A stretch of DNA of 64,000 nt, taken from the NCBI GenBank assembly GCA_000296795.1, contig BAFH01000002.1:714686-778685 (forward strand). The letters are read 5' to 3'. This stretch comes from Candidatus Jettenia caeni. GTDB lineage: Bacteria; Planctomycetota; Brocadiia; Brocadiales; Brocadiaceae. Of the stretch, positions 10,951-21,333 are shown one piece after another; position 1 is the stretch's first letter, and each line of letters begins with the position of its first letter. Position numbers and translations under genes: made by a program. The notes beneath the pieces were generated by a model. The model was not told the origin of the DNA, made no database searches, and saw only the letters and a list, made by a program, of their open reading frames with translations.

Positions 10951-11454
10951 ATGAAAGGCACATGTTGGAAATTTGGGGATAATATCAATACTGATGAAAT
11001 CATCCCGGCGCGATATTTGAATACTATTAATACAAAAGAACTAGCATCTCACTGCATGGAGGATATTGATCCAAATTTTATAAAGAAAGCTAAAGGTGGT
11101 GATGTTATTGTGGCAGGAGATAACTTTGGATGCGGTTCCTCCCGTGAGCATGCGCCAATTGCCATCAAAGCTGCAGGGATTTCATGTGTTATCGCAAAAT
11201 CCTTTGCCCGCATATTCTTTAGAAATGCTATCAATATTGGTTTGCCTATTTTTGAATGTCCTGAAGCGGTAGAACAAATTCAGGAGGGAGATGAAATAGA
11301 AATTGATCTGGCAACTGCTGAGATTCTCAACCATACTTCAAAAAAGAAATTCAAATTTGAACCGTTTCCGCGAGAGATGCAGGAGATTATTCAGGCTGGC
11401 GGATTAATGAATTTTGTAAAAAAGAATATAGCTCATTCTAAAAATGCGCTCTAG
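10951..11454 (+). CDS. leuD: 3-isopropylmalate dehydratase small subunit (LeuD-type)
   Basis: A 167-residue swivel-domain subunit that pairs with the LeuC-type protein encoded at 4985-6253. The signature [14 protein letters not shown] near residue 55 and the opening [18 protein letters not shown] are characteristic. The length is that of the short LeuD type. The adjacent flavodiiron gene begins 74 bases downstream on the same strand. An aconitase-family isomerase with another substrate cannot be excluded, since family members share these motifs. Confidence 0.9.
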   Translation: MKGTCWKFGDNINTDEIIPARYLNTINTKELASHCMEDIDPNFIKKAKGGDVIVAGDNFGCGSSREHAPIAIKAAGISCVIAKSFARIFFRNAINIGLPIFECPEAVEQIQEGDEIEIDLATAEILNHTSKKKFKFEPFPREMQEIIQAGGLMNFVKKNIAHSKNAL

Positions 11455-11528
11455 TTTTGGTTGGATCTTTGCAAGGATTTATCCTCTAAAACATTAATAT
11501 TTTATACCCTTACTGGTAATAAGTAATC

Positions 11529-12725
11529 ATGCAAACCTTGGAGATTAAAAAAAATATACATTGGGTAGGCGCATTAAATGCTACTCTGAGGGTATTCGAT
11601 GTAGTATTTCAAACCCGATATGGCACTACATACAATTCTTATTTAATCAAAGCAGATAAACCTGCGCTTATTGATTCCGTTCATGCCAAGTTTACCGAAG
11701 AACATATCGCCAAACTCAAATCATTAATTGATCTAAAAGATATTTATTACGTTGTTGTCAATCATACAGAAATGGACCATTCAGGGGCGCTGGGTGATTT
11801 ACTGAGAGAAGCTCCGAATGCTCAAATTTTATCTACAAAAACAGCGGCGTTTTTTCTAAAAAATATTCTTCATAAGGATTTTAACGGAAAAATAGTTGAA
11901 GATGGTGAGATTGTTAGTTTGGGCAATAAACAATTAAAGTTTATCCATGCTCCTTTTTGGCATTGGCCTGATACGATGTTTTCCTATTTAGAAGAAGATC
12001 GAGTGCTCTTTCCTTGTGACGGATTCGCAACACATTTTTGCGATGAACGGCTCTTTGATGACAGGGTAGATGATTTCAAGGAAGATTTTCAGCACTATTA
12101 CGAGCACATAATGGGTCCTTATAGAAAGAAGATCCTTGAGGCGATAGAAAAGATTAGAAATTTAGACATCCAGTTGATTGCACCAAGTCACGGTCCTATT
12201 CTCCGAACTAATCCAGGGAAGTATATTAAAGCGTATGAAGATTGGAGTACATCGAGAAAAGATCCTAATAAAAAACAGATAGTAATTTTTTATGCGTCTA
12301 TGTATGGAAATACGAAAAAAATGGCGGAAGCAGTAGCGAAGGGAGCATCTACAATAAACACAGAGGTAAAACTTTTTGATGCTGCTCAAATATCTCCGGA
12401 ATTTATACGGTGTGAGATTGAATCGGCGGATGGTATATTGTTCGGGTCTTCAACTCTGAATGGCGATGCAATACGGCCGATGTGGGACATTATCGATATT
12501 ATGTTTAGTGTTAATGCAAAAGGCAAGAAGTGCGCGACATTCGGTACGTATGGCTGGAGCGGTGAGGCAACAAAACAAATGGAAGACCGATTAAACGGGC
12601 TTAAATTAAAAGTTGTTCAGCCTCCCATAAAAGTTGTTCTTACTCCTACAGAAGACGATTTAAAAAGGTGTTCCATCTTCGGGTATGATTTTGTTAAGAC
12701 ACTAACAAACAACCCATCGGCATGA
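11529..12725 (+). CDS. Flavodiiron protein (A-type flavoprotein, O2/NO reductase)
   Basis: A 398-residue protein with the two-domain flavodiiron layout. The metallo-beta-lactamase-like domain (1-250) contains NHTEMDHSG (HxExDH), APFWHWPD, PCDGFATHF and APSHGP, which supply the expected His, Glu and Asp ligands to the diiron site. The flavodoxin domain (about 255-398) starts IVIFYASMYGNTKKMAEAV, binding FMN phosphate. Such proteins reduce O2 to water or NO to N2O. In an anammox cell that uses NO as an intermediate and dies in oxygen, either role would be useful. No rubredoxin gene is adjacent, so the electron donor is unknown. Confidence 0.92.
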   Translation: MQTLEIKKNIHWVGALNATLRVFDVVFQTRYGTTYNSYLIKADKPALIDSVHAKFTEEHIAKLKSLIDLKDIYYVVVNHTEMDHSGALGDLLREAPNAQILSTKTAAFFLKNILHKDFNGKIVEDGEIVSLGNKQLKFIHAPFWHWPDTMFSYLEEDRVLFPCDGFATHFCDERLFDDRVDDFKEDFQHYYEHIMGPYRKKILEAIEKIRNLDIQLIAPSHGPILRTNPGKYIKAYEDWSTSRKDPNKKQIVIFYASMYGNTKKMAEAVAKGASTINTEVKLFDAAQISPEFIRCEIESADGILFGSSTLNGDAIRPMWDIIDIMFSVNAKGKKCATFGTYGWSGEATKQMEDRLNGLKLKVVQPPIKVVLTPTEDDLKRCSIFGYDFVKTLTNNPSA

Positions 12726-12846
12726 GTAAAAAGAAATCTTTCTGACATAAACACATACATCATGTCCAGGCATATCCTATAATTATTCTTTTCTCCACTT
12801 CTTTCTATTATTTATTAATAATAGAATTATTCTAGAGAACACGTGG

Positions 12847-13662
12847 TTAAGCTGCCATAGAATTTCTTGCAAATATATAGAGAAATTGCTGGGCATATCC
12901 AGCGTATTTCCCAAAATATTTTGCCCCAAAGGCTGATAGTTCTTTGTTTGATATTACTTTATTTTTGAAATAAAGTTTCTGGAGAATTTTCTTCATCCAC
13001 GTATCAATAGGAAAAGCTTCAGTAAAACCAAGCGAAAACAAAAGAATACAATCGGCAATCTTATCTCCGATGCCCGGGATATTTCTCAGTGTTTGTTTTG
13101 CCTCGCCATAGGAAAGCTTTCTTAATGATTTTAAAAAATCCTCACTAACAAGACTATTAGCGATTTTGATATATTTTGCCCGAAATCCTGTCTTTGCTAA
13201 TAAAATTTGCTCATAATTATTTAATTCTCCCGGATTTGGGAATGAATATTGTTCAAATTCATTTAACTCGATTTTTTTCCCAAAGGCTCGTGATAACATC
13301 TCAAGGTTTAATGTTATTTTAGGGATATTTGCTGCCGAAGAGCACAGGAAAGATATCAGGCATTCCCAAGGATCTTGTCGTATAATCCTCAAACCGTAAT
13401 ATCTCTTGATAGCACTATTTATGTGTGGATCCTTGTTTATCTGTGTAAGGATAGTAGAATATGGCTCATCAAGGGCAAAATAATACATTAAAAATTCTTT
13501 GCTAACCCCATCAAATTCCAGATATGCAGGAGATTGACGAACCTTAAAAATACGGTCTCTTACGGTAATATAATACCAATCTTCTACTTTAGACACCCGA
13601 AATAACTGTCCACACGATAACGTATACTCCAAATGAAAATCTTTTATTGGAATTTTGGGCAA
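12847..13662 (-). CDS. OGG1-type 8-oxoguanine DNA glycosylase/lyase
   Basis: A 271-residue protein of the bifunctional OGG1 family, which excises 8-oxoguanine and nicks the strand. The N-terminal OGG domain (about 1-110) includes FSLEYTLSCGQ-like beta strands and DPWECLISFLCSS. The HhH-GPD core has IPGIGDKIADCILLFSLG (about 195-212), whose lysine in GDKIADC is the expected Schiff-base nucleophile, and AFPIDTWMKK, whose Asp is the expected catalytic acid. Length is close to the clostridial/archaeal OGG type. It is convergent with the flavodiiron gene, 120 bases apart; both fit oxidative-stress defence, but they do not share a transcript. Confidence 0.88.
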   Translation of the reverse strand: MPKIPIKDFHLEYTLSCGQLFRVSKVEDWYYITVRDRIFKVRQSPAYLEFDGVSKEFLMYYFALDEPYSTILTQINKDPHINSAIKRYYGLRIIRQDPWECLISFLCSSAANIPKITLNLEMLSRAFGKKIELNEFEQYSFPNPGELNNYEQILLAKTGFRAKYIKIANSLVSEDFLKSLRKLSYGEAKQTLRNIPGIGDKIADCILLFSLGFTEAFPIDTWMKKILQKLYFKNKVISNKELSAFGAKYFGKYAGYAQQFLYIFARNSMAA

Positions 13663-13994
13663 GATGTATTCTAAAAAATATATTTATAAAGTATCTAGTA
13701 AAGGGAATGCAAACCTTATGATTTTAAATCTTAACTGTTAAATATTATAAGATTCATATCTTTAGTTTGTCAAGCCTTCCAATAATATTAATCAAATGTA
13801 TATATGTGTTGCTATTCCTGAAGGACATAATAATTTACAATTTACCTAACCAAATAAATAAACTTTGATGATAAAAAATAAAGCATATTGATATTTACTA
13901 TCTAATTTGGTAAATTTATCCCCTAAAAGGTATTAGCTTTAGCAATTAACGTGATATTCTATCCTGAGGAAATTCAAAAAAGAAAGGCATCATA
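13663..13994. other. AT-rich divergent spacer
   Basis: 332 bases between the glycosylase start (minus) and the 67-residue gene (plus). It holds no supportable gene and presumably both promoters; no promoter stands out among many AT-rich boxes. Confidence 0.5.
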
Positions 13995-14198
13995 ATGAAC
14001 TTATCCGAAGCAATGGATATGGTAGCAAAGGATGAAAGAGAGTTACAAGAAAAATACTCGAAACTTGCAAGTCAGGAAACAGACCCTTTTGTTCAGGTAT
14101 TCTTGAAAAGAATTGTCAAAGATGCTATAAAACATGAGAAGAAAGTGCGTAAGAAATATTCGAAACTTTTGTCAACATTAAATAAAAAGACTTATTAG
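13995..14198 (+). CDS. Small helical hypothetical protein
   Basis: A 67-residue protein predicted to be almost wholly helical and rich in Lys and Glu, forming two amphipathic helices (DERELQEKYSKLASQ and VKDAIKHEKKVRKKYSKLLS). The repeated EKYSKLAS/KKYSKLLS pattern suggests an antiparallel hairpin. The Asp/His/Glu spacing in DAIKHEKK faintly recalls half of a ferritin-like bundle, but this is only an impression. AAAGAAAGG precedes the ATG. It is not clearly in an operon. Function unknown. Confidence 0.6.
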   Translation: MNLSEAMDMVAKDERELQEKYSKLASQETDPFVQVFLKRIVKDAIKHEKKVRKKYSKLLSTLNKKTY

Positions 14199-14643
14199 AT
14201 TTCATTAGTAAGGAGTTAAAGGATTGACTATATAAAAGAGGGGAAGATGCTCGAATAATCCTGGTTCCGAGAATCCATAACTTCAATGCCCCCTATGGCC
14301 ACTCCATAGTATCGGATTAACATCGAACATCCTTTCTGTGATCATATCAAATTCAATGCCCCTTTTCGTTATGTCTATTTGGTATTCTAAAATCATTTCT
14401 TCCCATAATTATCCAGCGAAATACTGCAGAGTTTGCGGAGTTTATCTCTTCTGTTTCTTCTATCAATCATTAAATATATATTCCGATAAATAAAGAGAAA
14501 TAATAAATTATCATACTATGGATATGTCATAAATTTTAGTTGAATTTTTGACGTATGTTTGTTAAACTACGACTTTTAAAGCTATCAAAGGTGTTCATTT
14601 TAATAACAGATATATTTTAGGTAGTAACGGAGGTTAAATAAGA
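14199..14643. other. Spacer with a direct repeat and possible tiny ORF
   Basis: 445 bases before the TPR gene. It contains two copies of TTCAATGCCCC (around 14282 and 14352). On the minus strand lies a 37-codon frame (14396 to 14283) preceded by GGGAAGAA. Nothing else supports it as a gene. Confidence 0.4.
14540..14568 (+). promoter_or_regulatory. Candidate sigma70 promoter for the TPR/alpha-CTD gene
   Basis: TTGAAT (14540) is followed after 17 bases by TAAACT (14563). A clear AACGGAGG ribosome site lies about 60 bases downstream. Confidence 0.35.
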
Positions 14644-16020
14644 ATGATTACAGCTATCATTGATATCGACCTTGATAAATTGCTAGATACAGAATCAATA
14701 TCAAGGGAAACAATTGCATATATAAGAGAACAGGTGTATAGTTCCAAAGAAAATAGAGAGAGATTAGATAAAAAAATTGAGGAATTAAAGCTTGGTATTA
14801 ATAAAGAGCGCGATAGTGCAAAATCAAAAGATTTAACGCTGTTATTCGGAATATGCAAGTGGATTACCGGAAAGATAGAGGAGGCATCAAATACTCTAAA
14901 AGAGGTAAAATCAAGAAAGATAGGATCGTATTATTTAGGGAAATGTTATCAGGAGTTTGGCGACTATAGTCAGGCTTTAGAGTGTTTCGGACGTTCTAAA
15001 AGAACAGATATTGAAGAATTTGATATTGCTATGGATATTGCTGAGACAAAAAGAATGTCCGGAGACGTCGAAGGTGCAGTGGAAATAATTAAGCGTTTTT
15101 TACCATCACACGAAAATAACGCTGAGTTGCTTTATCAATGGGGACATTGTTTGGATGACTTGGGAGAATATCAAGAAGCGCTTGGGAAGTATGAACAGGC
15201 GATCCAAATTGATCCAAATCATGCAAAGGCTCTTTTCCGTATAGCATTTAATTATGATATAGATGGAGAAGATGAAAAGGCTATTGAGTACTACGAAAGG
15301 TGTACAAAACTAAATCCTACGTATAAAAATGCATTTATGAATTTAGGAATATTGTATGAGGATAAAGGTGAATATGATGACGCAGTATATTGCTTTGAAG
15401 CAGTTTTAGATGTTGAGCCGACTAATGCGAGGGCATCTCTGTTTGTAAAAGATGCAAAAGCTTCAACAGCTATGTATTACGATGAAGAGGTTTCGAAAAA
15501 ACAAGGCCGGGAAACTGAAGTATTAAATATTCCTATTTCTGACTTTGAACTTTCAGTAAGAAGTAAGAACTGCCTTGAAAAAATGAATATTCGTACGTTA
15601 AAAGACCTTACACGAATTACCGAGGCCGATCTCCTCTCTTTTAAAAATTTTGGAGAAACATCACTGAATGAAATTAAAGCTATTTTATCCCAAAAAGGAT
15701 TACGGTTAGGACAAGCGTTCGAAAGTGATGATGAAGCTGAATTATTTGGCAATAATAAAGGTAAAGAGAAAATAATGGATACCGTCGAGACTATTTCAGA
15801 GCTTGGACTTTCTACCCGTTGTAGAAATGCACTCTGGAAGGCCGGCATAGAAACCGTTAGGGATATTATAGAAAAGAGTGAGGCTGAGCTAATCCAAAAA
15901 GATATCAAACAAAATTATGTAGATGAGATAAAGGAAAGCCTTTCCAAATTCGGCTTAAGTTTAAAAGTACATAATAATATGAGTACAGAGACAGAGTTAG
16001 AAAATAGTTCTACAAAGTAG
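14644..16020 (+). CDS. TPR protein with two RNA-polymerase alpha C-terminal-like domains
   Basis: A 458-residue soluble protein. Residues about 60-275 contain several TPR units (for example SQALECFGRSKR, AELLYQWGHCLDDLGEYQEAL, AKALFRIAFNYDIDGEDEKAI, AFMNLGILYEDKGEYDDAV). Residues about 290-355 match the helix-hairpin-helix fold of RpoA's C-terminal domain (ISDFELSVRSKNCLEKM, IRTLKDLTR, LLSFKNFGETSLNEIK). A second, more divergent copy spans about 378-441 (ISELGLSTRCRNALWKAGI). AlphaCTDs bind UP-element DNA or activators, so this protein may compete with or decorate RNA polymerase. That role is inference. It precedes ruvAB by 58 bases, same strand, after a strong GGAGG site. Confidence 0.85.
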   Translation: MITAIIDIDLDKLLDTESISRETIAYIREQVYSSKENRERLDKKIEELKLGINKERDSAKSKDLTLLFGICKWITGKIEEASNTLKEVKSRKIGSYYLGKCYQEFGDYSQALECFGRSKRTDIEEFDIAMDIAETKRMSGDVEGAVEIIKRFLPSHENNAELLYQWGHCLDDLGEYQEALGKYEQAIQIDPNHAKALFRIAFNYDIDGEDEKAIEYYERCTKLNPTYKNAFMNLGILYEDKGEYDDAVYCFEAVLDVEPTNARASLFVKDAKASTAMYYDEEVSKKQGRETEVLNIPISDFELSVRSKNCLEKMNIRTLKDLTRITEADLLSFKNFGETSLNEIKAILSQKGLRLGQAFESDDEAELFGNNKGKEKIMDTVETISELGLSTRCRNALWKAGIETVRDIIEKSEAELIQKDIKQNYVDEIKESLSKFGLSLKVHNNMSTETELENSSTK

Positions 16021-16078
16021 TATATTTAGAAACAATTTTTGGATGACATAAGTATAATATAGCAGGGACGATGCATAC

Positions 16079-16675
16079 ATGCTGGATTACATCCGAGGAC
16101 GGGTGATTAGTAAGTCTCCTACTCGCTTAATTTTGGAAGTATTGGGCATCGGTTATCGATTACACATTCCCCTATCTACCTTCGAGAAAATCCCTAACCA
16201 TGGCGAAGTTACCATTCTTACCCAGCTATTCATAAGGGAAGACCAAATAAAGATGTTTGGATTTGCAACAGGAGAAGAAAGGGATTTATTTCAATTGTTG
16301 CTGTCCGTGAAGGGCATAGGGCCTAATACAGCCATTACAATACTCTCTGGTAGTACCGTTGATGATATTAGATATGCCGTGATGCATGAAGATGTAAAGG
16401 CTTTAGAAAAAATTAAAGGGATAGGGAAAAAAACGGCTGAACGAATTATCCTAGAATTAAAGGAAAATGTTAAAGAACTGGAGAAGTCTATGCCTATTGG
16501 TATGAGTATGAGTGTTCAGCAAAGGGCGCTTATATCTGATGCTGTTATGGCTTTAATATCTTTAGGTTATGGGCGAATGGTCGCTGAGAAAGCAGTAAGC
16601 GAGGCAGCTAAAAAATTACAGGAGATCGATACTATCGAGACGCTTGTCAGAGAAGCACTGAAATATAAGGTTTAA
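16079..16675 (+). CDS. ruvA: Holliday junction branch migration protein RuvA
   Basis: A 198-residue protein with the OB-fold N-terminal domain (MLDYIRGRVISKSPTRLILE), two helix-hairpin-helix motifs (LLSVKGIGPNTAITILSG near 80 and LEKIKGIGKKTAERIILEL near 115) and a C-terminal domain III (about 150-198) that contacts RuvB. The length is normal. RuvA tetramers bind four-way junctions and load RuvB hexamers. ruvB starts 41 bases downstream on the same strand; no ruvC is visible here. Confidence 0.96.
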   Translation: MLDYIRGRVISKSPTRLILEVLGIGYRLHIPLSTFEKIPNHGEVTILTQLFIREDQIKMFGFATGEERDLFQLLLSVKGIGPNTAITILSGSTVDDIRYAVMHEDVKALEKIKGIGKKTAERIILELKENVKELEKSMPIGMSMSVQQRALISDAVMALISLGYGRMVAEKAVSEAAKKLQEIDTIETLVREALKYKV

Positions 16676-16716
16676 TTTTTCGTATGGTTCTGAATTATAT
16701 ATGGTAGGATTTAAGT

Positions 16717-17742
16717 ATGGTAAACGAAGATGTTTTATCCTCTACGGCCATAGTTGAGGATAAGAATTTAGACCTTACACTCAGGCCTAAACGATTTAAT
16801 GATTTTATTGGGCAGGATCGCATAAAAGAAAACCTCCGTATTTATATCGAAGCTGCAAAGAAAAGAGGAGAGTTTTTAGATCACATCTTATTCTCTGGCC
16901 CCCCTGGTTTAGGGAAAACAACGTTATCGCAAATTATAGCAAATGAAGCTCATGCATCAATTAAAACGACCTCAGGTCCTATTTTAGATAAGCCTGTAGA
17001 CCTTGCGGGTATCCTAACGAATTTGCAACAAGGAGATATTCTTTTTATTGATGAAATTCATAGACTTCATGCAACGGTTGAAGAGTATCTTTATTCAGCA
17101 ATGGAAGACTTTACTATTGATATTATTATTGACCAGGGGCCTAAGGCAAGATCAGTAAAAATCAAATTACCAAAATTTACGCTCATTGGATCTACTACCA
17201 GGGAGGGATTACTTACAGCACCTCTCCGTTCACGTTTTGGGGTGTTAGAGAAACTAGAGTTTTATCCCTGGACTGATCTTTACAAAATTGTGCAGAATTC
17301 TGCCCGCATGCTCTCTATTCAAATAGATGAGAAAGGAGCCGAAATTGTTGCAAAACGGTCGCGAGGCACACCAAGAATAACCAATAGATTCTTGAGACGT
17401 CTTCGCGATGTTGCTCAGGTCCGTGGAAATGATATCATCAATGAAGAAGTTGCCAGAAGAGGATTAGAGATGTTGGGTGTTGATGAGAACGGACTGGGAG
17501 ATATGGATCGCAGAATCCTGGAAACTGTTATTCGGTATGATGGTGGCCCTGTTGGCTTAAAAACCATTGCAGTTTCAGTAAGCGAAGAAGAGGATACCAT
17601 AGAGGAAGTATATGAGTCATTTCTGATACAAAGTGGATATCTGGATAAAACACCTCGGGGAAGAATTGCAACAAAACTGGCGTATGAGCATTTAGGATAT
17701 CAATACCATCCGGAAGCAGGGCTCCAGAAAAGATTATTTTAG
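16717..17742 (+). CDS. ruvB: Holliday junction helicase RuvB
   Basis: A 341-residue AAA+ motor that drives branch migration with RuvA. Clear motifs: LRPKRFNDFIGQ at the start, Walker A GPPGLGKTT (about 66-74), Walker B LFIDEIHRL (about 110), sensor 1 LIGSTTREGLL with the arginine finger nearby, and the C-terminal winged-helix domain ending in GRIATKLAYEHLGY. The length is typical. It follows ruvA and runs into queH after 13 bases, suggesting one transcript. Confidence 0.97.
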   Translation: MVNEDVLSSTAIVEDKNLDLTLRPKRFNDFIGQDRIKENLRIYIEAAKKRGEFLDHILFSGPPGLGKTTLSQIIANEAHASIKTTSGPILDKPVDLAGILTNLQQGDILFIDEIHRLHATVEEYLYSAMEDFTIDIIIDQGPKARSVKIKLPKFTLIGSTTREGLLTAPLRSRFGVLEKLEFYPWTDLYKIVQNSARMLSIQIDEKGAEIVAKRSRGTPRITNRFLRRLRDVAQVRGNDIINEEVARRGLEMLGVDENGLGDMDRRILETVIRYDGGPVGLKTIAVSVSEEEDTIEEVYESFLIQSGYLDKTPRGRIATKLAYEHLGYQYHPEAGLQKRLF

Positions 17743-17755
17743 AGGAGTCGTTCGT

Positions 17756-18397
17756 ATGAATTTATTATTGCATATTTGTTGTGCCTGCTGCCTCTGTGCA
17801 CCACTAGGCGAATTGAGGAGGGAAGGTTTCAAAGTAACAGGGCTTTTTTATAACCCGAATATACATCCGTTTCTTGAATTTAGAAAGCGGTTAAAAGCGT
17901 TGCGTGTATTTCAGGAAACCGATCCTATTCCGGTAATCTATTGTGAAGATTATGGCATAAAGGAATATTTGAAGAATGTGAATTACGAGGGAAACGATCG
18001 CTGTGCCGATTGTTATGCCATGCGATTGAGATTTGTGGCCGCTTTTTCAAAAAAAAATGGATTTGATGCTTTTACATCTACCATGTTATTTAGTGTTTAT
18101 CAGAATCATGAGCAATTAAAAACACTTTCAGAAAATCTAGCAAGAGAGCATAATAGTAAATTTATTTATCGTGATTATCGCTATTTATCTGAATGCAGTC
18201 ATGATCTTGCCAAAAAGAAAATGATCTATAGGCAGGGTTATTGCGGCTGTATTTTCAGCGAATATGAGAGATATAAAGATACTACCCGAGAGTTATATAA
18301 AGGTAACCTTTCATATAGTAAAGAGGAGAAAAACACCGTAGAAGTTTTTAATACGGAAGATGATATATCGCAAAAATGTAACTGTTTTGGTGGATAA
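17756..18397 (+). CDS. queH: Epoxyqueuosine reductase QueH
   Basis: A 213-residue member of the QueH (formerly DUF208) family, the QueG-independent enzyme that reduces epoxyqueuosine to queuosine in tRNA wobble positions. Cysteine motifs: HICCACC at the N-terminus, RCADCYAMRL near residue 82 and YCGCIFSEYERY near residue 160, which bind an iron-sulfur cluster and an extra iron. LFYNPNIHPFLEFRKR is the conserved nucleotide-fold signature. AGAGGAG precedes the ATG. The functional link is tgt, two genes downstream. Confidence 0.9.
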   Translation: MNLLLHICCACCLCAPLGELRREGFKVTGLFYNPNIHPFLEFRKRLKALRVFQETDPIPVIYCEDYGIKEYLKNVNYEGNDRCADCYAMRLRFVAAFSKKNGFDAFTSTMLFSVYQNHEQLKTLSENLAREHNSKFIYRDYRYLSECSHDLAKKKMIYRQGYCGCIFSEYERYKDTTRELYKGNLSYSKEEKNTVEVFNTEDDISQKCNCFGG

Positions 18398-18513
18398 ACA
18401 CATGCATAAGGATTTTCTTGTTATAGAATAAGACGCATCTGGTACATGGAAAATGGATTTATCATTTCTATGAAAAAATAGAGAGAACAAAACGATTAAA
18501 TAAATTATCTTCG

Positions 18514-19722
18514 ATGACTCTGGATATAAAGAGTATGGTTAGGCCACTATTATTAATGATTGCTACCTTGTTATCATCTATAGCTGGAGGGATGCCTCTT
18601 TCGTGTCAAAGAAGCGCTCCCGAAGTTCAAGATGGGATTTATGATTATAAAAATCTTTTAGAAAAGAAACCTGTCATACGTGTGCTTCTTGTAAAGGATG
18701 CCCGAGAAGCCCGATTAGCAATCGATGATTGTTATCAAATTACTGATAGTTTAGCTAATAGTATAGATCAGGGTCAGGGATTACAAAAATCTACAATATC
18801 AATAAACGAAGGTAGTATTTCTGTAGGAAGCAGACATTACAATACCAGTGAAATACGAATTACAACTCTGCGAGAAGGAAGGATCGAATTTAATAATATA
18901 CGGTATCGTGGCGAAATTAGGATTTTACAGCAACCTAATAATAGATTTTCAGTCATCGAAGAGGTGGATCTCGAGAGTTTTATTGCAGGTGTTGTTGGTA
19001 GTGAAATGCCGAAAGCCTGGAATGAAGAGGCGTTGCGTGCTCAGGCAATAATAGCAAGAACCTATGCGATGTATAAGAGAAGGGTAAAACAGGATAAAGT
19101 TTACCATCTGGATATGTTGGAACTTGCGTATCGTGGCATGTTAAATGAGACTGTGAGAATCAATAAAATAGTGCAAGAAACCAAAGGTATTATTATGGTA
19201 TACAATTGGAATATTTTCCCTGCTTATTTCCATAGCACTTGTGGAGGTCATACGGAAAATTGCAATCATGTATTTGGAGACGATAGCATACCACCTTTAA
19301 GAGGCGTCGTATGCAATTATTGTAATAACTCAAAATATTCCCTATGGAGCAAGGACATTAGCAAATCAGATATCGAAAAAAAATTAAGAGAAGCAAATAT
19401 TTATGTTTCGAATATTCACACAATAAATGCTCTAGATCAGGGATTGGGTGAGCACTGTTCAAGGATTGAAATTATTTCTGCGGATGGAACCAGAGAAATG
19501 AGCGCAAATGGTTTTCGGCTTCTGATCGGCCCAAATTACTTATACAGCACTGCTTTTGATTCCAGAAGTAATGGGAAAAGTATAACCTTTTCGGGGAAAG
19601 GTTTGGGTCACGGTGTAGGACTTTGTCAATACGGCGCACAGAACATGGCTAAAAATGGCTTTGGGTATGAATCTATTTTAAAACATTACTATCCAAAGAT
19701 AGAACTGGTTCGGGTATACTGA
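18514..19722 (+). CDS. SpoIID/LytB-domain protein, exported
   Basis: A 402-residue protein with a hydrophobic N-terminal segment (about 8-30, LLLMIATLLSSIAGGMPLS), consistent with a signal peptide or anchor. The SpoIID domain covers about 150-400: SEMPKAWNEEALRAQAIIARTYAMYKRR, HSTCGGHTENCNHVFG and the C-terminal GLGHGVGLCQYGAQNMAKNG. SpoIID-family proteins are lytic transglycosylases acting on stripped peptidoglycan. A wall role is plausible because anammox bacteria do have peptidoglycan. The start is not certain: ATG 18514 lacks a clear ribosome site and ATG 18535 is an alternative. It lies between queH and tgt in a same-strand run. Confidence 0.85.
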   Translation: MTLDIKSMVRPLLLMIATLLSSIAGGMPLSCQRSAPEVQDGIYDYKNLLEKKPVIRVLLVKDAREARLAIDDCYQITDSLANSIDQGQGLQKSTISINEGSISVGSRHYNTSEIRITTLREGRIEFNNIRYRGEIRILQQPNNRFSVIEEVDLESFIAGVVGSEMPKAWNEEALRAQAIIARTYAMYKRRVKQDKVYHLDMLELAYRGMLNETVRINKIVQETKGIIMVYNWNIFPAYFHSTCGGHTENCNHVFGDDSIPPLRGVVCNYCNNSKYSLWSKDISKSDIEKKLREANIYVSNIHTINALDQGLGEHCSRIEIISADGTREMSANGFRLLIGPNYLYSTAFDSRSNGKSITFSGKGLGHGVGLCQYGAQNMAKNGFGYESILKHYYPKIELVRVY

Positions 19723-20847
<1,125 letters not shown>

Positions 20848-20885
20848 GTTCTCATTGAAAATTTTTAACAGTTAGGAGGAATAGT

Positions 20886-21251
20886 ATGTTTTTTTTGTTA
20901 CAGGCGGCCGGAAAGCAATCATCACCAGGTGGCATGTTATCTATGTTGCTTCCTTTTATATTGATGTTTGTTGTAATGTATTTCTTAATCTTAAGACCGC
21001 AGAAAAAAAAGGAAAGAGAGCGCAAGGAGTTACTATCAAGGATTAAAAAGAATGATCGGGTGATAACAGCTGGCGGAATTCATGGAACCATTACATCTGT
21101 TAGAGAAACCGAAGTCATACTCCGTATAGATGATACAAAAGATATAAAGATCAAGGTTGATAGAGGTTCCATCGCTACCGTATTGGAAGTTTCTCACGAT
21201 GATGCAGGTGATGTAGAAGAACCTAAAGAAATCACAAAAGAAAGTAAGTAG
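20886..21251 (+). CDS. yajC: Preprotein translocase accessory subunit YajC
   Basis: A 121-residue inner-membrane protein with one N-terminal helix (MLSMLLPFILMFVVMYFLILRPQKKKERE) and the conserved sequence RVITAGGIHGTITSV in its cytoplasmic domain. The C-terminal tail is acidic (DDAGDVEEPKEITKE). AGTTAGGAGG precedes the ATG. The order tgt-yajC-secDF is the classic bacterial arrangement; YajC associates with SecDF at the Sec translocon. Confidence 0.95.
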   Translation: MFFLLQAAGKQSSPGGMLSMLLPFILMFVVMYFLILRPQKKKERERKELLSRIKKNDRVITAGGIHGTITSVRETEVILRIDDTKDIKIKVDRGSIATVLEVSHDDAGDVEEPKEITKESK

Positions 21252-21333
21252 CCAGGGTAATTCTGTAATGTATGATAAATCAAATTTTTATTTTCAATAA
21301 ACAACGGAAAGGGAGCCTGTTGAGGAGAAACAA

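Noticed and set aside
14283-14396. 37-codon minus-strand frame with GGGAAGAA before its ATG
   Set aside because: The ribosome site is too close to the ATG and part of the frame is made of a direct repeat. No recognised family.
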